DNA from: UBA7672 sp963718145
Lineage (GTDB): Bacteria; Pseudomonadota; Alphaproteobacteria; Caulobacterales; Hyphomonadaceae
Assembly (NCBI GenBank): GCA_963718145.1
Contig: CAVQYJ010000023.1
Span: 1-64,000 of the forward strand
Length of the DNA stretch: 64,000 nt
Direction of reading: 5' to 3'
The notes below the pieces were generated by a model. That model saw nothing but the letters and a program-made list of their open reading frames with translations. It was not told where the DNA came from and ran no database searches. How positions within the stretch are numbered: the first letter of the stretch is position 1; each line of letters starts with the position of its first letter. Positions 35,947 to 44,761 of this stretch are shown here, piece after piece. The position numbers and the translations under genes were made by a program.

Positions 35947-37260
35947 ATGCGGCGGCGCGATCTGATGCTGGGTGCGGGCGCTCTTCTCGGAACAGCCGCC
36001 TGCCAGACCGGCGCGGCGCCGCTCAAGGCAAGCGACTCGCGCTTGCAGGCCGCATTCTTCTACGCCTTCCCGCTCTACGAAATCGCGCGCACCGGGCAGA
36101 CCCGCGCCGCACAGACCGGCCTCAACCGCATGGGCCACCGCGCGACACTGGCCGACCACACCATGCGGGCGATCACCGCGCCGAACAACGACACCATCTA
36201 TTCCTCCTCCCAGCTTGAACTCTCTGGCGGGCCGATGGAAGTCGCGGCGCCCACCGACAGTCAACGCTACTTCAACATCACCTTCATGGACGCCTTCACC
36301 GACAATTTCGCCGGCGTCGGAACGCGGCTTACGGGTGGAGCAGGCGGCCGCTACTGGATCGCGGGTCCGCAATGGACCGGGGCGGCGCCTGCCGGCATCA
36401 CCGTCCTGCGCTCCAGCACCAACGACGTCTGGATGCTTGGCCGCATCGTGGTCGATGGCGCCGACGATTTGGCCGCAGCGAAAGCGCTGCAGTCGCAGAT
36501 CGTTCTCCGGCCAACCGCCAACAACGCGCCGCGGCCCTTCGCGGTCAAATGCACGAGCGTGGAAGATCCCGAGAACTTCCTCGCCGTCGTCAACGAGATG
36601 CTTGCCCGATCCCCTGGCGCAGCCGGCCATCTCGGCCGGCGCAGCAGATTCGCGAGCGTCGGCATCGGCGCCGCCGCCGCCTCGCCCGAAGTCATCGCGG
36701 CCTGGCGCGACTACCTGCCCAAGGGCCTCGCCGTCCTGCGCGAGACCTTCCAGTTCCGCGAACTGGTCTCCAATGGCTGGAGCTACCAGCCGCCCGGCGT
36801 CGGCGAATTCGCCGCCACGGACCAGCTCCGCGCAGCCATCGCCCTTGGCGGCCTGGCGGCCCTGCCCGAAGCCGAGGCGATGTACTTCCATGCCCTGTTC
36901 GAACCATCGGGCGAACGGCTTGCCGGCGAACGCAGGTATGTCTGGCGCGTTCCACCCGGCGGCGTCCCGGCCGACGCCTTCTGGTCGCTGACGATGTACC
37001 AACCCGAGGATGACGGCCGCTATTTCTTCACCCAGAACCCGATCAATCGTTTCTCCGTCGGCAACCGCACCAAGGGACTCGTCGCCAATCCCGATGGTTC
37101 GATGGACATCCTGATCCAGCACGATCCGCCGTCCGGCCCGCTTGCCGCGAACTGGCTGCCGGCGCCCCGGGGTCCGCTGCGACTCGCGTTGCGCGCCTAC
37201 CTCCCGCGCGCCGAACTGCGCCAGCGAAAATGGAAAATACCGGCGCTGAAGCGCGTCTAG
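35947..37260 (+). CDS. DUF1254/DUF1214 exported protein
   Basis: A 437-residue protein with a twin-arginine-like signal and lipobox (MRRRDLMLGAGALLGTAAC), so probably a Tat-exported lipoprotein. The DUF1254 domain (about 55-180) has APNNDTIYSSSQLELSGGP and RYFNITFMDAFTDNF. The DUF1214 domain at the C terminus has FWSLTMYQPEDDGRYFFTQNPINRFSVGNR and GSMDILIQHD. These two domains usually occur together in periplasmic proteins of unknown role. The stop shares the bases CTAG with the convergent small gene at 37257. Confidence 0.92.
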   Translation: MRRRDLMLGAGALLGTAACQTGAAPLKASDSRLQAAFFYAFPLYEIARTGQTRAAQTGLNRMGHRATLADHTMRAITAPNNDTIYSSSQLELSGGPMEVAAPTDSQRYFNITFMDAFTDNFAGVGTRLTGGAGGRYWIAGPQWTGAAPAGITVLRSSTNDVWMLGRIVVDGADDLAAAKALQSQIVLRPTANNAPRPFAVKCTSVEDPENFLAVVNEMLARSPGAAGHLGRRSRFASVGIGAAAASPEVIAAWRDYLPKGLAVLRETFQFRELVSNGWSYQPPGVGEFAATDQLRAAIALGGLAALPEAEAMYFHALFEPSGERLAGERRYVWRVPPGGVPADAFWSLTMYQPEDDGRYFFTQNPINRFSVGNRTKGLVANPDGSMDILIQHDPPSGPLAANWLPAPRGPLRLALRAYLPRAELRQRKWKIPALKRV

Positions 37261-37424
37261 ATCTGGCCCAGCAACGCGAAGATCAGCACGATCACCAGGA
37301 TCGTCCCCAGCGTGCCGGACGGCCAGTATCCCCACGACTTCGAATGCGGCCAGCTCGGCACGGCGCCGAGAACAAGCACGAGAAGAACGATCAGCAGAAG
37401 CAGGGAAGTCGTGCTCAGCACCAT
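37257..37424 (-). CDS. DUF3309 small membrane protein
   Basis: A 55-residue protein (from ATG 37424) with two hydrophobic helices separated by the conserved PSWPHSKSWGYWPSG. This is the DUF3309 family, short inner-membrane proteins often seen among stress genes. The frame is open further upstream, but the family length and the methionine before the first helix fix the start. Confidence 0.85.
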   Translation of the reverse strand: MVLSTTSLLLLIVLLVLVLGAVPSWPHSKSWGYWPSGTLGTILVIVLIFALLGQI

Positions 37425-37576
37425 CGCAGAAAAGTCTCCACAACAAGGGTCCGCCTGAGACAACGCTCCGGCGGAAACCCCCGTTCCCCCACAGCGGCCA
37501 CCGGCTCGCCTTTGGAACTTCAAGGGGTCCCGAAGCGTTGCTTCTTTTGGCGGGCAATCCGCCAAGGACACACCCC

Positions 37577-37846
37577 ATGACCATCGAAGGCATTCTCATC
37601 GCGCTCGTGATTGGCGCAGTCGCAGGCTGGCTTGCCGGCCTCATCGTCAAAGGCGCCGGCTTCGGACTTGTCGGCAACATCATCATCGGCATCGTCGGCG
37701 CATTCGTCGCGGCCTGGTTGCTCCCCGCCATCGGCGTCGGCTTCTCGGCCGGCAGTCCGATCGTGACGAGCATCCTCTACGCCACCATCGGCGCCGTCAT
37801 CGTCCTGGTGATCGCCTCGCTGATCCGTCGCACGCCTGTCGCTTGA
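37577..37846 (+). CDS. GlsB/YeaQ/YmgE family membrane protein
   Basis: An 89-residue integral membrane protein with three helices rich in Gly and Ala (VIGAVAGWLAGLIVKGAGFGLVGNIIIGIVGA is the signature, residues 10-41). Formerly called transglycosylase-associated, the family is linked to envelope and acid stress. ATG 37577 is the natural start. The adjacent DUF3309 gene is divergent, and both are small stress-type membrane proteins. Confidence 0.9.
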   Translation: MTIEGILIALVIGAVAGWLAGLIVKGAGFGLVGNIIIGIVGAFVAAWLLPAIGVGFSAGSPIVTSILYATIGAVIVLVIASLIRRTPVA

Positions 37847-37853
37847 AGCCGGA

Positions 37854-38307
37854 CTAGCTGATCAGCTTGACCGGCCGGCTGACCTTGAAATCGGTGCAGC
37901 CAAACAGGTCGGGCACGAACTCCCGTGATGGTGGCGCCGGAAGCCGCCATGTGGCCATCTAGCCCCACCATCACATAACCTGCCGGGGCGTTGATCCATG
38001 TCGAGCCCTGCAGCTTCACGCGGCGCGTAGCGGGATCATAGGTGCCCTGCATCCGGTAGGCGCCCTTGGGAATGTCGGGGTTTTCCGGCAGGGGTCCGAA
38101 CGAGAAGGTCGCGACGATCTGCCTGCCCGCGCCTTGATCAATATCCAGCTCGAGCGCCGTGACGCCCTGGGTGCAGACATAGCGCCCCGTCCATTCGCCG
38201 GTCACGGCGGCATGGCCGGGCAGAAGCTGGGCATGCGCCGAAGAGATCCACATCAACCCGGCAAACGCGGCCAGGGCGGAAAACCCCACAAGGGCAAATC
38301 GGATCAA
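37854..38307 (-). pseudogene. Small secreted protein with a C-terminal frameshift
   Basis: A signal peptide (FSALAAFAGLMWISSAHAQ) is followed by a beta-rich domain (GEWTGRYVCTQGVTALELDI, then GTYDPATRRVKLQGSTWI). As written the frame runs on over the GlsB gene to 37777 with junk sequence. A one-base change near 37925 instead gives EFVPDLFGCTDFKVSRP and a stop at 37854. That ending resembles the C terminus of the lipoprotein at 39752 (LCTDFSLTRQP), so the short form is almost certainly the real one. It is a recent mutation or an indel in the assembly. Confidence 0.65.
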
Positions 38308-38491
38308 GGTCTGTCCTCACGAATCCCTGTTCCCGGCATCGCCTCCCATTCGGGCGGGATTTTGTTGGCGGTGTGTCGGCCACACGCAATACGCGAACCC
38401 GCTTGCTCTTGTTCGCCGTCAGCCACACCTGCAATGTCTGTCGCAGGTCCGCATGTTCCGAGTGCGGCATAGTTCGGGGGATTCCTGGTCC

Positions 38492-39709
38492 ATGGCCGGT
38501 CTTGGCGTCAGCGAATGGTTGGCTGCGGGCCGAGCGCTCGCGCGCCGCAACCTGCTGCGCTATGGCGGCAACCGCACCCTGACCGAGACGTTCGAAAAGC
38601 GCTTCGCCGCCTACCTCAAGGCCAGGCACGTGCTGGCCGTCCAGGGCGGCACTGGCGCCCTGACAGCCTCCCTCGCCGCCGCAGGCGTGGGACCCGGCGA
38701 TGAAGTCATCGTGCCCGCCTACACCTGGATGGCCACGGCCGCCGCCGCCGTGATGGTCGGCGCGGTTCCCGTGATCGCCGACATCGACGAATCCCTGATG
38801 CTCGACCCGGCCAGCGTCGAGCGCAACATCACGCCTTTCACCCGCGCCATCATGCCCGTGCACATGGGCAACTCGCCCGCCGACATGGACGCGATCATGG
38901 CGATCGCCCGCAAGCACCGCCTGCTCGTGATCGAAGATGCCTGCCAGTCCGTCGGCGTGCCGTACAAGGACCGCTTCACCGGCGCCATCGGCGACATCGG
39001 CGCCTTGTCCTTCAACCACTTCAAGAACATCAACATCGGCGAAGGCGGCGCGATCGTCACATCCGACGACCGCCTGTTCGCGCGCGCACGCAACTATCAC
39101 GACCTCGGAGCCTTCGTGCGCGGGCACAAGGAAACCTACAACGAGCCCGTCTTCATCGGCACCAACATGCGCGTCACCGAACTCGCCGGCGCCATGCTCG
39201 GCGTGCAGCTCTCGAAGCTCGGCCCCGTGCTGACCCGCCTGCACGATCGCCGCAAGGCCGTGCTGCCGCTGTTCGAAGGCCGGCGCGGCGTGCGCGTGTC
39301 GCCGCACAACAGTCCCGAAAGCGCCGTTGGCCTGACCGTGCTGTTCGACCGCAGCGAAGACGCGGTCCGTTTTGCCGAGGCCACCGGCGCCCAGCGCCTG
39401 CAGGACAATTCCAAGCACGTCTACAAGGACTGGGAGCCGATCATGTCCCAGCGCACTTTCCACCCGAAGATGAGCCCATGGGCCTGGGCGCAGCGCAGGA
39501 TCGAATACACGCCCGATATGTGCGCCCGTTCTCTCGACATTCTCTCGCGCACCTGCCGCATCGATCTCGGTGGCCGCGGGCCGGCCATGATGTTCCGCAA
39601 GCGCTGGGACAAGAAAATGGCGGCGTTCGACGCATCCGCTTCGCAGGCCACGACCCTTGCGCCGCAGACGGATGGGGCCCCCGCCGGAATGGTCGGCAGC
39701 GCGGACTGA
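38492..39709 (+). CDS. DegT/DnrJ/EryC1 sugar aminotransferase
   Basis: A 405-residue PLP-dependent aminotransferase of the family that makes amino sugars for surface glycans. Typical blocks are LLRYGGNRTLTETFEKRF, VQGGTGALTASLAAAGVGPGDEV, IVPAYTWMATAAAAV and VIEDACQSVG. The PLP lysine is in FNHFKNINIGEGGAI. ATG 38492 fits better than the frame start at 38453. No other sugar gene is adjacent. A second DegT-like domain occurs in the fused protein at 46639-48483. Confidence 0.92.
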   Translation: MAGLGVSEWLAAGRALARRNLLRYGGNRTLTETFEKRFAAYLKARHVLAVQGGTGALTASLAAAGVGPGDEVIVPAYTWMATAAAAVMVGAVPVIADIDESLMLDPASVERNITPFTRAIMPVHMGNSPADMDAIMAIARKHRLLVIEDACQSVGVPYKDRFTGAIGDIGALSFNHFKNINIGEGGAIVTSDDRLFARARNYHDLGAFVRGHKETYNEPVFIGTNMRVTELAGAMLGVQLSKLGPVLTRLHDRRKAVLPLFEGRRGVRVSPHNSPESAVGLTVLFDRSEDAVRFAEATGAQRLQDNSKHVYKDWEPIMSQRTFHPKMSPWAWAQRRIEYTPDMCARSLDILSRTCRIDLGGRGPAMMFRKRWDKKMAAFDASASQATTLAPQTDGAPAGMVGSAD

Positions 39710-39751
39710 TCGTCAGAGGCTACGGCCTGACCTGACCAGCCGGGGTCTGCC

Positions 39752-40195
39752 TCAAGGCTGGCGCGTGAGGCTGAAGTCGGTGCAGAGCTGCCTGTCCATC
39801 GCGCCGCTGATCAGCTTGCCGTCATCGCTCAGCAGGCCCTCGACAAGCTCGGCGCCGTCTGCCGGGCCTACAGATTTCAGAGACACCAGGCGCGCCGCCT
39901 CGTTGACGGCGACAGTCGCAGGCCAGCTCAGCACGCCGATGTCGCCCTTAGACAGTACGGCCTCGCCGGGCTTGGCGGCGTCGATCGTCACCTGAAACGG
40001 CGACTCGATCCTGTAGCAGGTGATCGTGCCCGCCCACTTGCCCGCCAGAGAGATCCCAGCCGCAGCAGGCGCCGGCGTTGCCGCCGCAGGGGCCGCCGCC
40101 TCGCTCGCGGGCGCAGCTGGCGCCGGAGATTCCGGCGTGCATGCGCCGACAGAAACCGCAGCAAGCAATGCGGTGCAGACCAAGAGCCTGTTCAT
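39752..40195 (-). CDS. Lipoprotein of unknown function
   Basis: A 147-residue lipoprotein (lipobox VGAC). An Ala/Pro-rich linker follows, then a small beta-rich domain (SLAGKWAGTITCYRIESPFQVTI to LCTDFSLTRQP). It looks related to the frameshifted protein at 37854. The start lies four bases from the scoB stop on the same strand, so it is the last gene of that transcript. Function unknown. Confidence 0.72.
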   Translation of the reverse strand: MNRLLVCTALLAAVSVGACTPESPAPAAPASEAAAPAAATPAPAAAGISLAGKWAGTITCYRIESPFQVTIDAAKPGEAVLSKGDIGVLSWPATVAVNEAARLVSLKSVGPADGAELVEGLLSDDGKLISGAMDRQLCTDFSLTRQP

Positions 40196-40199
40196 TGGA

Positions 40200-40829
40200 T
40201 CACCCGACCAGTTTCGCCTGCGTGTGCTTCGCGATCTCGTCGCGCGTCACGCCGGGAGCAATCTCCACCACTTTCAGGCCGCCGTCCACGACGTCGAACA
40301 CTCCGAGATTGGTGATGATGCGGTCGACCACGGCCTTGCCGGTCAGCGGCAGCGAGCATTCCTTCAGAAGCTTCGTCTCTCCCGCCTTGCTGGCATGGTC
40401 CATGATCACGACGACGCGCTTGACGCCCGCGACAAGATCCATCGCCCCGCCCATGCCCTTCACCAGCTTGCCCGGAATCATCCAGTTGGCGAGGTCGCCT
40501 TTTTCGGAGACTTCCATGGCGCCAAGGATAGCGAGATCGATGTGCCCGCCGCGGATCATCCCGAACGACTGGGATGAGGAGAAATACGATGTCCGGTCCA
40601 GCTCGGTGATCGTCTGCTTGCCGGCGTTGATCAGGTCGGGATCTTCCTCGCCCTCGAACGGGAACGGCCCCATGCCGAGCATGCCGTTCTCCGACTGCAG
40701 CGTGACGTCCACGCCCTCAGGAATGTGGTTGGCCACCAGCGTTGGAATGCCGATGCCGAGGTTCACATAGAACCCGTCCTTCAGCTCCTTCGCGGCGCGC
40801 GCCGCCATCTGATCACGATCCCAGGGCAT
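40200..40829 (-). CDS. scoB: 3-oxoacid CoA-transferase subunit B
   Basis: The catalytic subunit of succinyl-CoA:acetoacetate CoA-transferase, 209 residues. It carries the catalytic glutamate in SENGMLGMGPFP, and YVNLGIGIPTLVA, GGHIDLAILGAMEVS and GKLVKGMGGAMDLVAG are standard. ATG 40829 is preceded by AAGGAGG. With ScoA it activates acetoacetate, the final product of tyrosine breakdown, to acetoacetyl-CoA. Two unrelated genes separate it from scoA. Confidence 0.95.
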   Translation of the reverse strand: MPWDRDQMAARAAKELKDGFYVNLGIGIPTLVANHIPEGVDVTLQSENGMLGMGPFPFEGEEDPDLINAGKQTITELDRTSYFSSSQSFGMIRGGHIDLAILGAMEVSEKGDLANWMIPGKLVKGMGGAMDLVAGVKRVVVIMDHASKAGETKLLKECSLPLTGKAVVDRIITNLGVFDVVDGGLKVVEIAPGVTRDEIAKHTQAKLVG

Positions 40830-41247
40830 CGAGGCCTCCTTGCGCATCATCCCTATGGACGAACGATATTATCGTGTCGCCATATTCGGGGTCGTCCACT
40901 CTTATTGCCTTGTGCGTTTCGCTAACGCCTAACGACAGCATCTTCTGCTCGAGCGCCGCCATGATTTGCCGACACATCTCAGAGAACTTTTCTTCGGCAA
41001 GCTCTGAATCCTCTTCAGGTGAGCCCGCGATCAGCGACGAAGCGTAGATCGCATTGGTCCAGAACTGACCGGCATCTTTCGTCAGCTGCCGGTCACCGCT
41101 GCGCTTCAGGTAGGCTCTGCCACCTTCCACGAAGGCATCACAATTCAGATAACTGAGCACGTCGTTGACCGCTTCACACAAGACTGCGGCGGACGGCACA
41201 GGGTATTCGGGCCGAGTGACCGGCCATGTGCCGATGGGAGTCGTCAT
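40813..41247 (-). CDS. Protein of unknown function between scoA and scoB
   Basis: A 144-residue acidic soluble protein with no motif I recognise. It starts at ATG 41247, overlapping the stop of the DUF4287 gene (TGATG). Its own stop lies 17 bases inside scoB, so all four genes are translationally linked. It shows GSPEEDSELAEEKFSEMC and DDPEYGDTIISFV; it may be an immunity or regulatory protein, but nothing in the sequence shows this. Confidence 0.65.
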   Translation of the reverse strand: MTTPIGTWPVTRPEYPVPSAAVLCEAVNDVLSYLNCDAFVEGGRAYLKRSGDRQLTKDAGQFWTNAIYASSLIAGSPEEDSELAEEKFSEMCRQIMAALEQKMLSLGVSETHKAIRVDDPEYGDTIISFVHRDDAQGGLDALGS

Positions 41248-41819
41248 CAAGGCGCCTCCCAGGCCGTCTTGAGCAGCTTCTTCAGTTCGGCATCTACGTC
41301 CTTGGCGGATGTGAGCACGGCGACCGCCGTGTTGCGATCCGACCAGCCTTCATTCTTCTTGGGCGCTTCCAGCCGCTTCGAGGCCTTCAACGGCACGGCG
41401 AGGCCGAGGCGGACATTGTCCTTGGTCGGGCGGGCGGCGGCGAACTGGTATTTGCGCGAGAAGCCGGTGAAGGATTTCTTCTCGCCGATGATGGCGCCGT
41501 CAAGTCTGGAGACGGCCGCGACAAGCGCGTCGTGGATCTTGAGATGGTCAGGATTTTTCCAGAGCGCAGCGATAAGCGCCTCGGGATCATCCCATCCCAT
41601 GTTCTCACCGGCGAAGGCCGCATCGAGCACGATGGCGGCGCGGTTGACACCCAGGCCGTGATTGGCGCGCAGCCAGTCGGCGCGGGCCTTGGGCTTCGTC
41701 TCGGGGCATTTCTTCGCGATCTTGACCCACTGCTCCAGCGTCTTGCCGGTGTCGCGCTGCAGCCCCTCGCGCACGCTGGCGAACCATTTCTTCTGCTGTT
41801 CGGTCAGGCCTTGTTCCAC
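41247..41819 (-). CDS. DUF4287/DUF5655 protein
   Basis: A 190-residue cytoplasmic protein. The N-terminal DUF4287 has GKTLEQWVKIAKKCPETKPKARADWLRANHGLG, and the C-terminal DUF5655-type domain has HLKIHDALVAAVSRLDGAIIGEKKSFTGFSRKYQFAAARP, related to domains fused to predicted nucleases and transport proteins (residue blocks cited as landmarks, about 20-50 and 85-125). I start it at GTG 41819 behind a strong AAGGAGAGAGG. Function unknown; its place between the subunits of a CoA-transferase is odd. Confidence 0.8.
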   Translation of the reverse strand: MEQGLTEQQKKWFASVREGLQRDTGKTLEQWVKIAKKCPETKPKARADWLRANHGLGVNRAAIVLDAAFAGENMGWDDPEALIAALWKNPDHLKIHDALVAAVSRLDGAIIGEKKSFTGFSRKYQFAAARPTKDNVRLGLAVPLKASKRLEAPKKNEGWSDRNTAVAVLTSAKDVDAELKKLLKTAWEAP

Positions 41820-41832
41820 GAACCTCTCTCCT

Positions 41833-42540
41833 TCAAGCACTGACCTTCTTGCGCACCGTCCGCTGCTCGATCCGCTTCTCGAATTTGCCCTGGATGATGC
41901 GATTCACGAAAATGCCGGCGAGATGGATAGTGTCCGGGTCGATCGAGCCCACTGGCACGATCTCTTCCACCTCGGCCACGCAGAACTTGCCTGCCGTCGC
42001 CATGTCCGGATTGAAATTGCGCGCCGTCTTGCGGAACATCAGGTTGCCCTGGGCATCCCCCTTCCACGCCTTCACGATGGAGAGGTCCGACCTCAGCGCG
42101 GTTTCGAGGATGTAGGTCTCGCCGTCGAATTCGCGATGCTCCTTGCCGTCCGCCACGATCGTGCCGACGCCGGTCTTGGTGTAGAACCCGGGAATCCCCG
42201 CGCCGCCCGCCCTGCAGCGCTCCGCCAGCGTACCCTGCGGATTGAACTCCAGCTCCAGCTCGCCGGACAGGTACTGCCGCTCGAATTCCTTGTTCTCGCC
42301 GACATAGGACGCGATCATCTTCTTGACCTGCTTGGTGTTGAGCAGCACGCCGAGCCCGAAGCCATCGACCCCGGCATTGTTCGACACCACCGTGAGCTGC
42401 TTGACGCCCGCGCGCTTGATCTCGGCGATCAGGTTTTCCGGAATGCCGCACAACCCGAACCCGCCCGCCATGATCATCATGCCGTCGAAGAGCTGGCCCT
42501 CCAGGGCGGCCTGCGCGCTGGGATAAACCTTGCTGGCCAT
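41833..42540 (-). CDS. scoA: 3-oxoacid CoA-transferase subunit A
   Basis: Regulatory/CoA-binding subunit of the acetoacetate:succinyl-CoA transferase, 235 residues. Hallmarks are MIMAGGFGLCGIPENLI, LTVVSNNAGVDGFGLG, GGAGIPGFYTKTGVGT and ADLSIVKAWKGDAQGNL-type sequence (here SDLSIVKAWKGDAQGN). ATG 42540 has GGAG at 8 bases; an earlier GTG is less likely. It is followed by two unrelated genes before scoB, rather than being directly adjacent as is normal. Confidence 0.95.
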   Translation of the reverse strand: MASKVYPSAQAALEGQLFDGMMIMAGGFGLCGIPENLIAEIKRAGVKQLTVVSNNAGVDGFGLGVLLNTKQVKKMIASYVGENKEFERQYLSGELELEFNPQGTLAERCRAGGAGIPGFYTKTGVGTIVADGKEHREFDGETYILETALRSDLSIVKAWKGDAQGNLMFRKTARNFNPDMATAGKFCVAEVEEIVPVGSIDPDTIHLAGIFVNRIIQGKFEKRIEQRTVRKKVSA

Positions 42541-42555
42541 GCATTGCACTCCTGC

Positions 42556-43092
42556 CTAGATGCGCTTCGCAGCGACTGCGCGGGTCATCAGCTTGCGCAC
42601 ACCAAACCTGTGAAACGGAATCACCGCCGCCAAATAGTACCGGCCGAACGCGTTGTGGACCAGACACACCGTCGACATGGTCACGCTGCGGTCCGTTTCT
42701 TCGCCCTGCCGCAGGAGAGACATGCGGAAATCCATGTGCCGGTTGTTGCGCCCGGCCACGAGCTCGTTCGGCCCGAGATGGAAGATCGGCCAAGGCCCGA
42801 TTTTTTCGCCGACCTCATAGCGCGCCTTGCGTTCGGGACGCATGATTTCCCGGAAGGTCGGCGCCTCAAGCCCCGCCAGCTTCGCCACGATGTTCCGCGC
42901 GACCAGCAGCCAGCGCATCCAGGCCGGCCCGCCTGCAAGAATGGCGAAATATATGTCGGTCATCGTCAGATCATCCCGCCTCAGCGGCGCTCGGTAGGCG
43001 TCAGAAAAATCCAAACGCCCCGCCAGCGCCACGCCGGCCTCCTCGCCGGCAAGGGCGCTTGCGGCAGGCACATCGCATTCGATGACGCTCAT
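42556..43092 (-). CDS. DUF2867-type protein
   Basis: A 178-residue protein resembling DUF2867: DFSDAYRAPLRRDD, IYFAILAGGPAWMRWLLVARN, then PIFHLGPNELVAGRNNRHMDFRMSLLR and a late SVTMSTVCLVHNAFGRYYLAAVIPFHR. No catalytic residues are obvious; related proteins are annotated only by domain. It begins 14 bases after fahA and ends 15 bases before scoA, so it belongs to the tyrosine-degradation transcript. I infer no specific role. Confidence 0.75.
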   Translation of the reverse strand: MSVIECDVPAASALAGEEAGVALAGRLDFSDAYRAPLRRDDLTMTDIYFAILAGGPAWMRWLLVARNIVAKLAGLEAPTFREIMRPERKARYEVGEKIGPWPIFHLGPNELVAGRNNRHMDFRMSLLRQGEETDRSVTMSTVCLVHNAFGRYYLAAVIPFHRFGVRKLMTRAVAAKRI

Positions 43093-43106
43093 GGGTGCGG
43101 TCCCGG

Positions 43107-44111
43107 TTAGCCTTCGACAGTCTGGTCGATTCGCCCGAAGATCGAATGGCCCCGATCGTCGGACATGTCTATCTCGACCCGGTCGCCGCGTTTGAGAAAT
43201 CCTGTCTTCGCCGCCCCGGTGGCGATGGTTTCGACCATCCTCAGCTCGGCAATGCACGAATATCCGACACCGCCATCCTTGACCGGCCGGCCCGGCCCGC
43301 CATCCGCATCTCGGTTGGAAACCGTGCCCGACCCGACAATCGATCCCGCACACAGGGGCCGCGTCTTTGCGGCATGCGCGATCAGCGTCGGGAAGTCGAA
43401 CGTCATGTCGACCGCCGTGTGCGCCTTGCCGAACACCTCGCCGTTGAGCTTGACGCACATCACGCCATGCAGCCGGTCGCCATCCCACATCGGGCCCAGC
43501 TCGTCCGGCGTCACCGCCACCGGCGAGAAACTCGACGACGGCTTGGACTGGAAGAAACCGAATCCCTTCCCCAACTCATGGGGAATCAGGTTCCGAAGCG
43601 AGATATCGTTGGCCAGCATGATCAGCCGAATGGCCCGCCGCGCATCCGATGGGCTGGCCCCCGCGCGCACATCGCCCGTGATCACCGCTACCTCGGCCTC
43701 GAGATCGCACCCCCATTCCGGATCGCCAAGGGGAATGCCGTCCCGCGGCCCAAGGAAACTGTCCGATCCGCCCTGGTACATCAGCGGGTCCGTCCAGAAT
43801 GTCTCCGGCATCTCCGCCCCACGCGCTTTCCGTACAAGCTGCACATGGTTCACGTAGGCCGAGCCATCCGCCCACTGATATGCGCGCGGCAGGGGCGAGG
43901 CGCACTCCTTCTCGTGAAAGCGCGACGTCGGCACCGCGCCGAGCTCTACCTCCTCGGCAAGCGACAGCAGCCGCGGCTGCGCCCGCTTCCAGCCATCGAG
44001 CGCCGACTGCAGCGTCGGCGCTATGTGCGACGCATCGGCATATTTGGTGAGGTCACGCGAGACGACGACCAGCCGGCCATCCCGTCCGTCTTTCAGCGAG
44101 GCGAGTTTCAT
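43107..44111 (-). CDS. fahA: Fumarylacetoacetate hydrolase
   Basis: A 334-residue FAH-family enzyme that cleaves fumarylacetoacetate to fumarate and acetoacetate, the last carbon-carbon cleavage of tyrosine breakdown. Metal-binding acids lie in GCDLEAEVAVITGDV (E-x-E) and in NDISLRNLIPHE. QSKPSSSFSPVAVTPDELG and GDRVEIDMSDDRG are typical of the bacterial form. Context with hmgA, maiA and scoAB makes the specific substrate likely; on sequence alone, a related acylpyruvate hydrolase is the alternative. Confidence 0.93.
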   Translation of the reverse strand: MKLASLKDGRDGRLVVVSRDLTKYADASHIAPTLQSALDGWKRAQPRLLSLAEEVELGAVPTSRFHEKECASPLPRAYQWADGSAYVNHVQLVRKARGAEMPETFWTDPLMYQGGSDSFLGPRDGIPLGDPEWGCDLEAEVAVITGDVRAGASPSDARRAIRLIMLANDISLRNLIPHELGKGFGFFQSKPSSSFSPVAVTPDELGPMWDGDRLHGVMCVKLNGEVFGKAHTAVDMTFDFPTLIAHAAKTRPLCAGSIVGSGTVSNRDADGGPGRPVKDGGVGYSCIAELRMVETIATGAAKTGFLKRGDRVEIDMSDDRGHSIFGRIDQTVEG

Positions 44112-44158
44112 TCCGCTTTCTAGGACGCAACCGGCGGCGGATCAAACCTCGCGGCCAA

Positions 44159-44590
44159 CTAATTCTGCGCGATCGCGCAATCCTGGAACGCCATGCGGCC
44201 CCTGGCGTATTTCACGACTGTCGCGGTGTCTTTCCCGCCTTCCTTGGTGAAGGTCATCATGCCGTTGGTGTAGGTGACGACGCCCGCCGGCGCGCCGGGC
44301 TGGGGCTCGAGCCTGGTGAGTTCTGTGTTGGATCCGTCGGCATTGACCACGACGGCGCGGGTATCCTCGAACGCCACGCGGAAACTCTCCCCGCCACACG
44401 ATACCTGCATTGTCCCCATGCGCGTCTCCGGGGCAGGCGCCGCCGGCGTGGGCGCGGAGGCAGGATCCGACACCGGCGCCGCTTGCGACCCCGCCGGTAC
44501 TTCGGCGGCAGGCGGAGGCGCTTCTTCCTTCGGGGCGCAGGCCACAGCCAGGACGCTCGAGACAGCGGCGATCAGAACCAGGCGCAGCAT
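44159..44590 (-). CDS. MliC-like lipoprotein
   Basis: A 143-residue lipoprotein (lipobox AVAC) with a Pro/Ala linker and a small beta-barrel: VSCGGESFRVAFEDTRAVVV, then GVVTYTNGMMTFTKEGGKDTATV and a C-terminal cysteine. The pattern resembles MliC/PliC, inhibitors of C-type lysozyme, where two cysteines form a disulfide. I start at 44590 because the signal peptide begins there. It sits in the tyrosine cluster without an obvious link to it. Confidence 0.65.
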   Translation of the reverse strand: MLRLVLIAAVSSVLAVACAPKEEAPPPAAEVPAGSQAAPVSDPASAPTPAAPAPETRMGTMQVSCGGESFRVAFEDTRAVVVNADGSNTELTRLEPQPGAPAGVVTYTNGMMTFTKEGGKDTATVVKYARGRMAFQDCAIAQN

Positions 44591-44761
44591 CGCGTCTCTC
44601 CGCAAAAATCGACCGAAAGCATCGAACCACAAGCTAGACCGCCTCGCCCCGGCGACAATCATACGTCGTTAACCGTTCGCGCGCATCCTGTCCTGAGCGT
44701 AACAGAGTTCACGTGCCTGCCAGCGCACACCGCGCCAGAAGCCAGTCCCGAGAGCCGTGTC

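Noticed and set aside
42556..43488. Longer reading of the DUF2867 gene
   Set aside because: The extra N-terminal part overlaps fahA in a different phase and has shadow-like composition; ATG 43092 is the natural start.
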